Part shown: in pieces, positions 24,189 through 36,430 of the stretch
Position numbering within the stretch: position 1 is the stretch's first letter
How the letters are laid out: every line of letters starts with the position of its first letter
Source of the DNA: Gnetum montanum
Taxonomy: Eukaryota > Streptophyta > Gnetopsida > Gnetales > Gnetaceae
NCBI GenBank assembly: GCA_015680685.1
Contig: MNCI01013865.1
Coordinates: 611,048 to 675,047 of the forward strand
Length of the DNA stretch: 64,000 nucleotides
Direction of reading: 5' to 3'
The notes under the pieces: model-generated
Told to the model about the DNA's origin: nothing
Database searches by the model: none
What the model saw: the letters and a program-made list of their open reading frames with translations, nothing else
Made by a program: the position numbers and the translations under genes

Positions 24189-26797
24189 TACCCCCATGAC
24201 TGAATAAAAACTCATCCTTGAGTGAAAAAGAGAAGGAAGAAGTTCTTTACAACACATATTGGGTAGGTATGGGATTATTGATTGACATTACAAATTGACT
24301 CAGATAAAATAGATAGAATATGAGTGCCGAAGTGTATAGAATTACAACCTTTAAAAATGGGGTGTTCATGAGAAGAGAAGTGAACACCTTGGATATCACT
24401 GACATCCAACACCTCTTAGCAACAAGAGAATGAGAGAGAGAGAATAGATCTTTCAATCATGAATGGTTCTCATTGTGTGGTATTGTTTTGTTACCCTTAG
24501 TGAAGGTAGTCTCATTTCTAGTTCATGCTTCCCACTGCAATCACAACAAAATCATGAATTAGTAAGCAATGTGTAACACATAACTATTAAATGTCTTGTC
24601 TTGTCAGTGGTTACACTGGGCTAGGTTGTGATTGTGGTTGATTGGTTCCTTGAGTAGTGTCAGCGGGAAAGTTGACAGATAGGGTTAATTAAATTAAGTG
24701 GTCCATTAAATTTAAAAAAGTGCAATACAAAGAAATATTTGAAGAGGGTATAATAATTCACAATAATGAAAAGAAGAATTCACTAAAAACTATTATGAAG
24801 ATGTGTATAATTGGATGTCATTGATGGGGTAAACAAAAAGAACTTGATTGTAAAAATGTCTAAGGATAAAGAACTTAACTAATCCAACCAAAAGTTATGT
24901 AAGTGGGTCCTCCTCAAAGTAGGCACAGGCCTCTTTGCCCTTGCATAACTTCAAACCAAAGAGTCCGTGGACTCCATGGATGATTAATGGTTACAAAAGG
25001 TTAAGTACAAAAACCCAAAAGAAACTAAGTAAGAATTCTGACACATCAAACCAAGACATCGAATCAACAACATGAAACTAGCAGTGAGGTGAAACATGAA
25101 GAGTATATATGGATGAGAGAAAGTGGAATGGAGTTTCTAATTATGGTCACATGAAGTTCCTTGTGGATTTTTTTGGTTAAATGACTTGATAGAATCCATC
25201 CTTAGTTTAGAGAAAAACCAACCATGTTCAATGACTTCACATCAACATTCTAAGACTAATCCATCCCCTAAGACACAAGAGTGCTTCCACAAAACAACCA
25301 CTATTCCAAATTAGAGAAGAAGTATGAAGTGAGGAAGGATCTTAATTAGAGGAGATGACTCCCACAACTAGTTCTTATAGGCCATTTATTCTGTCTAAAT
25401 TCCCATTTTTTTTATTTTAAAATGGAAACCACACCATGCAAAGACACATGCATTTATTTTATCCAAGGGATGTGTTTTGAATCCTCATTGTTTTTTTTCT
25501 TGATGAGAACCACACCATGCAAAGATGTATGCATTTATTTTGTCCAAGGGGTGTGCTTTGAATTCTCATCATTTGTTTTTTTTCCTGATAAGAACCACAC
25601 CATGCAAGGACTTATTCAACTTCTTATTACTGGATGACATGGAATGGTAAGAAATTCATAAAAACACACATGCATCAAGGCAAACAGAAAAGCACAAAGA
25701 ATACCAAATCCTCTTGAAGCTACACCCTATTCAAACCTTTGAGTCCTTTCCAATTCTAGAAACTACCAAAGTCACAAATTTATTAAAGTTTTATTAATGA
25801 AAAAGGAATTGCACATTTCCAAAACAAGGAAAACCATAGAGTTTGTAGATGGGCGGATGTTGTGGACTCACTACCTATTACATGAAAAGAAACCGTGTCC
25901 TAATTATCTGTAACGAAATTCAAAGCTAGAAACCAAACACCAACAATCAAATAAAAAAAATAATACATACCACCATCAAGTACACATTACCAATATACCT
26001 GGCACTTATTAACAAAAAATTAGAAAACCACATGAAATAAAAGAAAGTGTAAAATATTCCAAAAATAGAAAATGTACGAATGATGGTGTAAAAAAAATTA
26101 GAAAATATTAATAAGATAAAAACAAAAAGATGTAAGATAAAAAATATGTAAAACAAAAAGTTGTAAAATGAAAAATATGTAAAACAAAAAAGTTAAAAAA
26201 CTAAGAAGCCACTTGAATGATTAGCATGGTTGGCCATCTCCTCCATGACTAAGTTGAAATGAGGAGATTTGAAATATGGCGCGTTCTCCATTTGATGACG
26301 TTGTTGTTGTGTTGGCTTCATGGAAATGATTGATTTATTAATTGTTGACTAGATATTTCTTGTTTGGGCTCTTAGGTTTATAAATCATCATGGCCCTAGA
26401 AGAGAAAGTCTCATAAATGATGTAAGGTCCTTTCCATAATGTTTGAAACTTAGTTCATTGAGGTACATGTGTGGGGTTCTAGTAGAGAACCTTATCTCCC
26501 AGTTGAAATTTGACTTTTCTAATTTTCAAGTCATGATGCTTTTTGTCATAGGCTTCTGCAACTCATTAGGTGATAAGGCCACTAATCAATTTTCATCTAG
26601 TAGGTTGAGATTCATCAGTCATTCTTTTTAAGCTAGACTCAAGTCAAGGTCAAGGTCACAAGTTTGTTATACACAAGCTCATAGGGAGAGTAGCCTATAG
26701 GAAGTTTTCAAGTTGAGTGATAGGCTCAAAGGGCATCATTCAGTCTTGTGCTCCAATCCATCCTATAGTTACTAACAATTCTCATTAGTATCCTTAT
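24189..26797 (-). mobile_element. Athila-like copy 2: 3' region and integrase end
   Basis: From the polypurine tract at 24189 to about 26215 this is the non-coding 3' region, shared with copies 1 and 3. At 26345-26560 it carries the integrase C-terminal tail (VKFQLGDKVLY on the minus strand), and at 26640-26797 the end of the integrase core. The element continues at 31369, after the nested insertion. Stops are frequent. Confidence 0.75.
26793..26797. other. Target-site duplication, left (CTTAT)
   Basis: CTTAT here and CTTGT at 31369-31373 flank the nested element with one mismatch. Joining the two sides restores the integrase sequence as seen uninterrupted near 40320. Confidence 0.75.
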
Positions 26798-27708
26798 TGA
26801 TGAGTGGCAAGGTACCCCTACACTCAACCATACGAAATGAGTGTCGCGCGCATGATCCGGTCGAACTCCGCAAATGGACTAGTTGTGGCACCTAGATAGT
26901 TAGCTTTAGGTCGCAGTTCACTATCTTCCCACCTAGACTAGTATTGCATTTGTCACGTATGGTTTAGTCCAGATGAGGTGTATGATGTGTTCCTAATCTA
27001 TGCTACTCTTGAAGGCAATGGAAAAGAATATTAACTAAGCTAAGCTAGGAGGGAAAGGGTAAGAAAATCTAATTTAGCTTAAGTGGGATGAGCAATCGAT
27101 TCCTTGATCAACCATACACATCTTGGACTTCGTGCACGACTAACACTAGGACTACTAAGCGTAGGTCCTAGGCATGCCACTGGGATTACCAAGTGTAGAT
27201 CCCAAATACGCCACTGGGTTACCAAGTGTAGATCTTAGCTACACCACTGGGCTACCAAGCAATCACACTTAAATGCTCGTAATCAAGTCGTACGCGTTCC
27301 GCGTTCTAGGAGTTTAAGGGGGAGAGAGAGAAAATAGTAAATAACATTAAATAAATAACAAAGTGAATGCTACAATGATGAAGTAATCTCAATCTTTATT
27401 TCCAGTCATGTGCGTGTCCAAGTACGTCACACTCAAATAAAGACACCGTACAATTACATTCACCACACTGCGGGCAGACACAAGAAAAAATCTAACTCTG
27501 GAGGGATCAAACTGCTAGAGCTTTGCTACTCTAAAACTTGGATTCCCAAACAAGGGAGAGCCACGTCTTATTTATAGATATGGCGGTGGACTATGATATT
27601 GCATACGCGATATCATAGGAAAGATGCGATATCGCAGGGTATGCGATATTGTGACAGATGCGATATCGCGTACACGATATCACGGCCTATGCGAATCACA
27701 TCTCATCA
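26798..27708 (-). repeat. LTR C1 (3' LTR of element C)
   Basis: The ends are TGATGAGTGG and CATCTCATCA. The U3 at 27590-27705 has at least five GATATC-centred palindromes, then TATA (TTATTTATAG, near 27570). Around 27140-27265 there are three to four tandem units of about 32 bases built on ACCAAG(C/T)GTAG and CACTGGG, in the transcribed part of the LTR. Confidence 0.9.
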
Positions 27709-27720
27709 TACCCCCACGAC
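27709..27720 (-). other. Polypurine tract of element C
   Basis: Reads GTCGTGGGGGTA on the minus strand, immediately before the LTR start TGATGAG. Confidence 0.8.
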
Positions 27721-27878
27721 TGAATAAAAACTCATCCTCGAGTTACAAGGAGAACAAGCTTCATTAATTACACAGTGGATAGTATGGGATTATTAGCTGG
27801 AAAAAGAAATGGACTAATGCTGCAGTGTGGGGAGACACAACACAGAGAAAAAATACTACAACTACAAAAATGTGGAAC

Positions 27879-30397
27879 TCATATAGTTCCTGGTGGTGGT
27901 GGATCCTCCATGGGTGCTTTTCCTTTGTTACTTGCTCTAAGCTTGAAAGGTTGACGATGCTGAAGAATGGCCTGGAGCTTCTCCTCTTCGGTCCAAGGAT
28001 CTTGTGCCGTCCATGCTAATGTTCTGATGTTTGATGGAGTTGGCACCTCCCACGGACAGGGTAGTTGCGGAAACATCTAATTGGCTTTGACATACCATAC
28101 CGCGAACACCTGTCGTTCCTCTTCATAGGCTCTGGATTTATCTTTGTATTTATGAAGCTTTGTTAGCCATCAAGCCAAGTCAGTTGCAACATCTTTCTAT
28201 CCCTGGTAGCTTTATTTTACCACCGCAAGTTCAGAACTTATGACATCTAGTGTCTCAAGCAACTTCTTGCGCTTTGTAAATTCTGCTTCATATTTGATGT
28301 GGGTGGAAGCTACCTGCTGCTTGAGCTCTGACCTCAGGCGTCCTACTGTTAACATGGCCAGGTTGGCATATCTAAGGTTTGCCAACTCCATGTATTCGGT
28401 CAAGTCTTGGATCTGCAGGTCCCGGTTCTTAATTTCCACTTGGTGGGCGAAGGCGTAAGTGTCCAATATGGCCCTCTAATCAGTGTGTTGAGCACTAATG
28501 TTGTTGATTTGAGCCTTGGCCATATGGATTTCCTTCTCTAGGATTTTTTTGTACATCTCCACCTGATCACGGAAATGCTCCTTCAGCTTCTCGTGTTGTT
28601 TAGCCTCATTCTGCCATGCGCTTATCTCGATGGCTAATTTTTGGCAAACAACGTGTACCTCCTCCATTGAGAGGGTTCGATTTTCTCTAGCTAAAAGACT
28701 TACATCTCGGTTGACCCAAATGAACTATTCTCATAACTAATGAAAGTTTTCATCGAGAATATCCTTTTGTTTCTCCAAAGAAGTCAACCGAAGGTTATCT
28801 GCAACCAACTGCTTATTCTCTTCTTCTAAGGCCTTGAGTGCCTTAGGATACGCATGAGATTGGGCTTGTGCTACGAAGGCATCCCAAGTGGCCATCTCCT
28901 TTTCTTCTTCCACCTTCTTATTTTCTACAATTAGATTTGTTAATTGCTCGATTTTGAAATGTTCCAGCTGATCTGTGGGAACAAATTGCAACAGATCCTG
29001 CTGTGCTGCTTGTAAGGCTATGAGCTGCTCTTGTAGATTCTGCACTTTAGCTTCAGCATGCTCGGCCCTTACTTAGGATATGACTAGCTTCCCCTTGGTG
29101 GAAATGAGGTCTGATTGAATTGCCGTTACATCTTGGGGGATGTCAAACAGGGACATCAGAACTTGCCTTATTTGTAGCAATCGATCTAGCACATCCTCAT
29201 GTTCCGCAGGAGTCATTGAGGTTCTGGCAAGAGTTTGAGCATCTCATGCTCTTGAAAGATCTATCAGTGGTACAACAGGTTACATTGAAAGATTTTTTGA
29301 TATGGTCAGCAACCACTTCAGCAGCTCCCGCGACATCCTGGTGTTGCATGACCCCCACAGTGGCCCCTTCACTAGTCTTTAACTACACTTGAAAAGATCT
29401 GGCGTTTTCAAAGATCTTTTGTGATCATTTGCTTTCCTCTCCTCCTGTTTGAATTGATAATTCACCCCTTGCGAGATCTAATGAAATAGTAGGCTGGTTG
29501 GCATCATCGATGATGTGGAAGAGGTTTGCGCCATCACAACTTCCCCAACTAACCATCTCGACGATGGCCCTAAGATGGCTCATCGACGGTCTGTAGTCTT
29601 GCGGCAACGATGGCTGATCCTAGCCTATGCTGGGTCCTACTTCTTGTTGTTGGTTGGTACTTGTGACTGGAGGTTGATTGGGTCCTACAAGTTGAGTTGC
29701 AGGTGATCCAGTCATCTGTTCTTCTTCTTCATCTAGTCCTAGCTCTTCGCCCATGCTCTTTCTTGGAGCTGGTACCTTTAATAACTCAACATAAGAAGCA
29801 TTTTGGGCCTTTCAGAGGATGTCATTTGTGTATCCCCGAATACCAGCCCATCGGCACAGTTTCCTAATAAGGCAAGGAAAGGGAAGCGCCATCTTCCCTG
29901 TCTTCCATTCTTCAAATCTCCTTAGGATCTCCATCAAATATAGATGGGGAAGGTTAGCGATAACCTTTCCCATCAACACTGCACATCCCCTAGCCACATA
30001 CGTAGATATTCTTTTTAAGCCTTTTGTGGGGAAGAGGTGATAGGTTACCATTTTAAAATAAACCTTCTCTTTCATCATCAGCTCACTAAAAGCTTTATCT
30101 CTACCATAAGCCTTCTCTAACCAATCCTTTCGCACATCAGGGTCCGATCGGGTAGATAACTGTCCAATTCGGAAGATTTAACACTTCTGAAATTGCCTGC
30201 ACAGAAAAGTCTACTGTCACATCACAAATGTTAACCGTGGTGCCTTGCTCCTTATTGTGCCAAAATAGGTACGTTTCACCTAAGTACCAGGCACCGTTTT
30301 TAGAGAGGACAGGCCATAAGGGAGATCCTTTAAGGTGATCCCTAACAGCCTTAGGAGAAAACTCTACAAAAGATTCAAAGTTAAGCTCCACGATCAC
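27879..30397 (-). pseudogene. Element C ORF: putative plant-transposon (Transposase_32-like) coiled-coil protein
   Basis: A long minus-strand frame survives in open pieces at 30137-30397, 29812-30135, 29425-29607, 28737-29045, 28476-28667, 28212-28466 and 27879-28076, broken mainly by TAG and TAA. Its N-terminal domain has WYLGETYLFWHN and HLFPTKGLKRISTYVARGCA, and then LPFPCLIRKLCRWAGI, a pattern I associate with the putative plant transposon protein family. The middle (about 29045 to 28212) is Glu/Lys/Leu heptad-rich coiled coil. The end is Pro-rich (MEDPPPPG). No catalytic motif is seen. Relative to element A it lacks about 100 N-terminal residues, so the PBS sits almost directly before the domain. 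Confidence 0.75.
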
Positions 30398-30426
30398 CGC
30401 AACAACTCTAGATAGCTAGCACCATC

Positions 30427-30443
30427 CCTGGTAATGGCACCAA
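30427..30443 (-). other. Primer binding site of element C (tRNA-Asp type)
   Basis: The minus strand reads TTGGTGCCATTACCAGG directly after the 5' LTR. It differs by four transitions from the complement of the plant tRNA-Asp 3' end (TGGCGCCGTTGCCGGGG), the primer commonly used by Athila-type elements. Confidence 0.75.
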
Positions 30444-31368
30444 TGATGAGTGGTGAGGTAACCCTACACTCAACCATACGAAATGAGCGTCACACGCACG
30501 ATCCAGTCGAACTCGATAGATGGACTAGTTGTGGCACCTAGATAGTTAGCCTTAGGTCGCAGTTCGCTATCTTCCCACCTGGACTAGTATTGCATTTGTC
30601 ACATATGGTTTAGTCCAGATGAGGTGTATGATGTGTTCCTAATCTATGCTACTCCTGAAGGCAATGGAAAAGAATATTAACTAAGCTAAGCTAGGAGGGA
30701 AAGGGTAAGAAAATCTAATCTAGCCTAAGTGCGACGAGCAACCGATTCCTTGATCAACCGTACATATCTTAGACTTCGTGCATAACTACCACTGGGACTA
30801 CCAAGCGTAGGTCCTAGGTACGCCACTAAGATTACCAAGCGTAGATCCAAAATATGCCACTGGGTTACCAAGCCTAGATCCTAGGTACACCACTGGGCTA
30901 CCAAGTAGTCACACTTAAATGCTTGTAATCAAGTCATATTCGTTCCGTGTTCTAGGAGTTTAAGGGTGAGAGAGAGAAAATAGTAAATAACATTAAATAA
31001 ATAACAAAGTGAATGCTACAATGATGAAGTAATCTTAATCTTTATTGCTAGTCATGTGCATGTCCAAGTACATCACACTCGAATAAAGACACTGTACAAT
31101 TACATTTAACACACTACGGGTAGACACGGGAAAAAATATAACTCTGGAGGGATCAAACTGCCAGAGCTTCACTACTCTAAAACTGGGATTCCCAAACAAG
31201 GGAGAGTTGCATATTATTTATAGATATGGTAGTGGACTGCGATATCGCGTACGCGATATCATAGGGAAGACACGATATCACATACGCAATATCGCGGGGG
31301 ATGCGATATCACGGCGGATGCGATATAGCATACACGATATCGCAGCCTATGCGAATCGCATCTCATCA
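30444..31368 (-). repeat. LTR C2 (5' LTR of element C)
   Basis: The pair of LTR C1, with the same ends. TATA (ATTTATAG) is near 31216-31223 and the GATATC palindrome array is at 31235-31360. About 14 differences from C1 are seen in the first 150 bases, mostly transitions, so the insertion is not recent. Confidence 0.9.
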
Positions 31369-33122
31369 CTTGTGATTTCCCTATTGGTAACCTTAGCTTG
31401 ACCATTAGCTTGGAGATGGTAAGGTGTTGTGAGTTTATGTTCAACCTCTAAGTGTTGCATGAGCTTCCGAAAAGTAGTGCTTGTAAAATGAGTTCTATTA
31501 TCAGAAATTAATGCATGTGGCACACCAAACCTATTTACAACATTTTGTTATACAAACCAAGTAGTAGTAGAGGATGTACAATCAATGATGGCTATTCCTT
31601 CTACCCATTTTGTACAATAGTCAATAATGACTATGATGTACACCTTTCCATTTGACATGGGCATGATGGGACCCATGAAGTCAATGCCCCAAATGTCAAA
31701 TGGTTCTAGTGATTGAATCCATTATTGAGGTTCCTCCATTCAAGTAGTCATTCGACCATCTCATTGGCATCATTCACAAGAGTAGATGAAATAGTGAGCA
31801 TCCCTAAAGAGTGTTGGCCAGTAGTACCCTACCATTAGGATTTTAATGGTTGTGCATCTCCTAGCATAGTGTCCTCTGCAAGGACCTTCATGAGTGTCTT
31901 GGAGAATGCACAGTTGATTAACATTAGTGACACTCTAGCAAATTAGGCCATTAGCACACACCTTGTAAAGGTGTCCACTGATTTCCATGAAATGGTTTAC
32001 CTAGTGAAGAAACTACTATTTCTTTTAATGGTCCAACCCTTATGCGATCTCTTGAGTAAGAAGATAAGTGAGAATGTTATCAGACCATTTTGGCTCATTG
32101 GGAATTTGTTCAGTTATAGCCCTAGCAAAGAGGAGTTCATCAGGAAACATGTCAAAAAGTGGGCTTTCTTCCTCGTTGTTGTGCCATCGCAACCAAGAAA
32201 AGTGATCAATGACCACATTCTTGGTATCCTTTCGATCTACCATTGTAAGATCAAACTTCTACAAGATCACCAGCCACCATATGACATGGGGGTTCACCGT
32301 TGGCTTGTTCATTAGGAAGCAGATGGCACTATCGTCTCTATGCACAAACACCTTGTATCTAGGAACATAATGCCTAGAATTCTCTAGAGCAAACACCACC
32401 ACCATCAATTCTTTTTCTTTAGTGATATAGTTCAATTGTGCATCCATAATACTTCTACTAGCATAGTGGATGTAATATGGATATTTCTTATCATCTAACT
32501 ACATCATCATAGCTCCCAAGGCATAATTTGATGCATCCATCATAATATAAAATGGTCTAGACAAATCAAGTGCTTGTAGGATTGGAGTTTCTACAATTTT
32601 TTCTTTCAGTTACTAGAATTCTTTCTCACATTTTGTGGTCTAGACAAAGGGAGAATATTTATTTATTAGCTCAACCAACATTTTTGTGATCTTAGAGAAA
32701 TTTTCTATGAATCATCAATAGTAGCTAGTATGTCTAAGGAATGATCAAACATCTTTAACTATTTCTAGCTGACAGGTTACTCCTTGGATGACCCTTATTT
32801 TTTCAAGGTCCACCTTAATTCCTACTTGTGAGATTCTATGCCCCAATACAATGCCCTCCTAGACCATGAGATGACTTTTTGGCCAATTCAGCTACAAGTT
32901 GGTTTCAAAAAATCATTTCAACACTTACTCAAGGTGGTCTAAGGCTTGCTCAAATGTAGCTCCATAGATGGAGAAGTCATCTATGAAGACGTCCACATCA
33001 CTACTGATCTGCTATTGAAAAATGCTCAAGACTAGGCATTGGAATGTGGCAAGAGCATTGCATAGACCAAACGACATCTGGTGATATGCAAAAGTCCCCC
33101 AGGAACTCATGAATGTTATCTT
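31369..33122 (-). pseudogene. Athila-like copy 2 polymerase (integrase, RNase H, reverse transcriptase end)
   Basis: From low to high plus coordinate, the minus strand carries the integrase core ([12 protein letters not shown] near 31680), the zinc finger (31745-31960, with GHYARR and GYYWPTLFRDA), RNase H (32040-32450, with YITKEKELMVVVFALE), and the end of reverse transcriptase (to 33122, with FGLCNALATFQ and FIDDFSIYG). FIDD stands where the catalytic (F/Y)xDD is expected. Many stops. The wording is that of the Athila branch of Ty3/gypsy. Similarity to copy 3 stops at about 33122, so the 5' half is lost. Confidence 0.85.
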
Positions 33123-33804
33123 TTCTTAGAAAACCTATTAACATTAGAATTCATTCTAATAATGCTATTTGAAATCAAGGCTATTTTACACAATTAGCAT
33201 AGTAACCTATTTTAAGAAAAACTAAGAAATCTAGAAATATGCTTGAAAATCCTACTTGGTCTAATATTTTATTTCTTGCTAATTTTTTTCTTTTTTCTTT
33301 TTATTATTTTTAGTGAAAGGCCAGCATTTCTCGCTTGATGGAGGGTGGGAGCAAAGTGTAGTTTGCTACCCTACCACATCACACCACATATGATCCCACC
33401 AAATGAAAAAAATTGAGATTAACACATGCACATCTCCTTCCACAGTGGCATGCTCAGCATTTTGGCCCTAATGTTGTAGCAATGGAGTACAAGAATGGCA
33501 TAGAGGATGAGAGGGAATAGAAGGAATTTAGGCAGCCAACTACATGGCAAAAGATAGCATGGCCATTGACCAGTGCAAGGTGAGTAGCACCAAGTTTCCA
33601 GTGCATACAAAGGAGAGCAAGTAGCTAGTAGTGTGGTGCAAAAAGAGGTGCAAGAAGGAAATTGTACACATGAGAGTAGGCAAGCAGGCAAAAGCATAGT
33701 GGATGGTAGTGGCAGAAGGCCAAGCTCATATAATGTAGGATACATGGAGACATGGTTTCTTACTAGATTGTGATAAAAAAAAAGAAATATTTTTAAAATA
33801 TCTC
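33123..33804. other. Unassigned DNA between Athila-like copy 2 and solo LTR D
   Basis: No recognisable gene. A minus-strand open frame at 33419-33745 is Leu/Cys/Pro-rich and without motif support. Confidence 0.35.
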
Positions 33805-33809
33805 ATGCA

Positions 33810-34635
33810 TGATGAATTGTGGTTTGCCAAGCCTTGATATCGGGTACATGATATCAAGTATGTAATATCGCATCTTGGATACGATATCGTATACACGATA
33901 TCATGATTCTTGTGTTAGCCTGTAAATATAGCACTCAATATTTTAGCTAGTTTTTAGTTCTCAATTCTTATAGTTAGTTTTAGTGTTCTTTCCAAGTGCA
34001 TGCCTACAGTGTGATGCTTGTAATTGTATGGAACCTTTGTTCAAGTGTGACATACTTGGACATGCATACGATTGGTAGTAAAGATCGAGATTACTCCATC
34101 ATTGCAACATTCACTTAGATTTTAATTATTTTATTTGTTGATTATTTATTGTTATTTTCTTAGTTAATATGTCTTTTATCATTATTTACTATTCTTGTTG
34201 TTAATGTGGAATGAGTACACCTTAATCACAAATATTTAAGTGTAACTATGTGGTAACCTAGTAGCATTCGAGTGATGTGCGCTTGGTAATCCTGTAAGTA
34301 GTACATGAAGTCCAAGATGCATATAGATGATTAAGGATGGATGCTCATCACACTTAGGCTAGCTTAGATCTTATTTCCTATTGCCCATTAGCTTAGTTAA
34401 GTTGTCTTGTATTTTCCTTAGGAGTAGAATAATAGTAGGGATCACATCATACACCTCGCTCTAGACTAAACCATACATGATAAAGTCAATACCAGTCCAA
34501 GTGGGAAGACAACAGACTATGATCAACGTATAACTATCTAGGTGCTACAACTAGCCCATTCATGGAGTTCAACTGGATCACGTGTACATGCTCATATTTG
34601 TATGGTTGAGCATAGGGGTACCTCATCACTCATCA
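33810..34635 (+). repeat. Solo LTR D with perfect target-site duplication
   Basis: The LTR runs from TGATGAATTG to CTCATCACTCATCA and is flanked by identical ATGCA at 33805-33809 and 34636-34640. No PBS or PPT adjoins it, so it is a solo LTR left by LTR-LTR recombination. GATATC palindromes fill 33830-33925 and TATA (TGTAAATATAG) is near 33931. Confidence 0.9.
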
Positions 34636-34640
34636 ATGCA

Positions 34641-35595
34641 AATCAACTTGCAACTTTGATGTTTGAATATTACTTTTTTTTGTCAAAAGCAAGGCAACAA
34701 TTGGGATGTATGAACCATCAAACATTATGAGCACTAGTAATTCATTAAGAGAACATCAATTAAATTTAATCTAAACATTAGATTTGTTAGTTTGAATTGA
34801 TTGATGTTAGTTAAAACTTATGGTTTTATTGGATACATAAGGCCCTATTTATGGGAAATGTTGGTGTCAATAGTCATTTTGAAGCATTTGGTTTAGCACT
34901 TATTTTATCATCCTTAACTAGTTAAGGATCAACACTTATGTTATCATTCATAACCACTTCAAGGTTGTAGAACATTTAGAATGGAAAAATTGAAATTGAA
35001 TTTTTTTCTTTTTAGAATGATAAATTTGAAGTTGAAATTGAATTTTTTACCTCAGTTCATTGAAATTCTTTGGATCTATCATACCTAGGTTACTAAGCCC
35101 ACTAAGACTCTTATTGCTAGACTAACACCTCATTTACAATCAAAAAAAGGTTTCTTTAAGAATGAAACTTCTACATGAAAATGATTACTTCATGAAAGTA
35201 AATTAGATGCATTTTTAGAAACATCCATATAAATACATGCTTAAATAGACTTAGGCAATGAAACATATCATTATAGATTGGTAGAAGGTTGAAATAGATT
35301 TCCTTTGTAAAAATAAATATGTTATGGTTATGGTTATAATAGAAACATATTCATCATTATAAGCAAAAGTGATTAGTTACCTACGTGCATGTTGCAAAAC
35401 GAGCGAATGAACAAGTTTGGAGTGTGCACAATGGAAAATGAAATTTGTTATTGCTTCAATTGATTAGTTCAAGTATATTCTGGATCACATGGCCATTGGT
35501 AATAAGACTTTGATAGCTTCATGTGGGACTCATAGTCCCCCTTCCAAATTAATGAGGGATGAGGATGAATGTTTATATATCTTAAATACTAGCTT
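34641..35595. other. Non-coding
   Basis: No gene or repeat structure is recognised; AT-rich sequence with an AT microsatellite at the right end (35590-35612). Confidence 0.35.
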
Positions 35596-35599
35596 TTAT

Positions 35600-35905
35600 A
35601 TATATATATATATTAATTGGCTGAGATGATTTTAAATAAGATGATTTTAATCAAGCATGACTACTAGATCAGGTAATAAGATAACTAAAAATGAAATCAC
35701 TCATCCCTCCTCCATTTCTCTACCACTTACCCAATTTAGTTTTACCCTCTCAGTCAAGTTTGTTTTGTCTTTGTTTGTTCATGGCATTTTGAGCATTATT
35801 TATGCAAGAGATTTATTTCTAAAAAAATGCCATGAAAAAAAAAAGACAAAACAAACTTAACTAAGAGAATAAAACTAAATTGGGTAACTGGTAGAGAAAC
35901 TCTTT
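35600..35905. mobile_element. Foldback (MITE-like) element, copy 2
   Basis: Shares the arm sequence CTACCACTTACCCAATTTAG and flanks with the element at 17236-17640. Here the loop reads in the opposite sense (GCATTATTTATGCAAGAG against CTCTTGCATAAATAATG). The right arm stops after GTAGAGAAAC, so this copy is truncated. Confidence 0.75.
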
Positions 35906-36004
35906 TAAAAAATTTCATTTTTGTTTTCTTTTTTTGTGCAACTAGCCATTTTTATTTTTAAAACTAACCATTACCTACTCCATCTCAACCAAGGTTCAAA
36001 ATTA

Positions 36005-36430
36005 TTATTTTTTTGTTGGCTGAGAGGCCAACTACCAATCATAGATCAATAATGCTACATATAAAATATAATATTCTATCTACAACTCTATAGGAACAAC
36101 CTATTAATAATGCTAAATAATATTGAATCCATAACACTCAAGGAGTGGTTATAGGTAATGCTAAATAATATTTCATCCATAATGTTCTGGAGAGGTTATT
36201 GGTAATGCTAAAAAATATTTTGGGTTTTTTTGTTGGTGGAGAGGCCAACTAATAGTCATAGATTGGTAACACTAAATATAAAACATAATAGTTTATCCAT
36301 AAACTCTATAGAAAGAGGCTATTAGTAATGCTAAATAATATTGCATCTATAATGTTTGAGGAAAGGCTATTGTTAATGCTAAATAATATTTCATTCATGA
36401 CACTCAAGAGGCCATTGGTAATGCTACTAG
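36005..36430. repeat. Compound tandem repeat
   Basis: A unit of about 215 bases starting GTTGG then GAGAGGCCAACTA occurs twice (36016 and 36231). Inside it are several shorter units of about 60 bases containing AATGCTAAATAATATT. Non-coding. Confidence 0.7.

Larger units (their letters stand above)
26798..31368 (-). mobile_element. Nested non-autonomous LTR retrotransposon (element C)
   Basis: This is a complete 4.57-kb element with two LTRs of 911 and 925 bp, PPT and PBS. It is inserted in the integrase region of Athila-like copy 2 with a CTTAT/CTTGT target duplication. Its internal region has no gag, protease, reverse transcriptase or integrase; it encodes only a putative plant-transposon/coiled-coil protein. 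LTR ends, PPT and the last 90 internal bases match those of the Athila-like copies, so the latter are its likely source of enzymes. Confidence 0.9.

Noticed and set aside
25422-25637. 71-codon frame with repeated KDTCIYFIQG-like and KDVCIYFVQG-like segments
   Set aside because: It is a short tandem duplication in the Athila-like 3' non-coding region, whose related copy near 39120 has only one unit and no open frame.
27590-31360. GATATC clusters as restriction or bacterial operator arrays
   Set aside because: They occupy the same U3 position in several LTRs of a plant element, so they are promoter-linked repeats of that family.
33419-33745. Cys/Leu/Pro-rich minus-strand frame as a secreted peptide gene
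   Set aside because: No signal peptide cleavage context, no intron structure and no conservation evidence.
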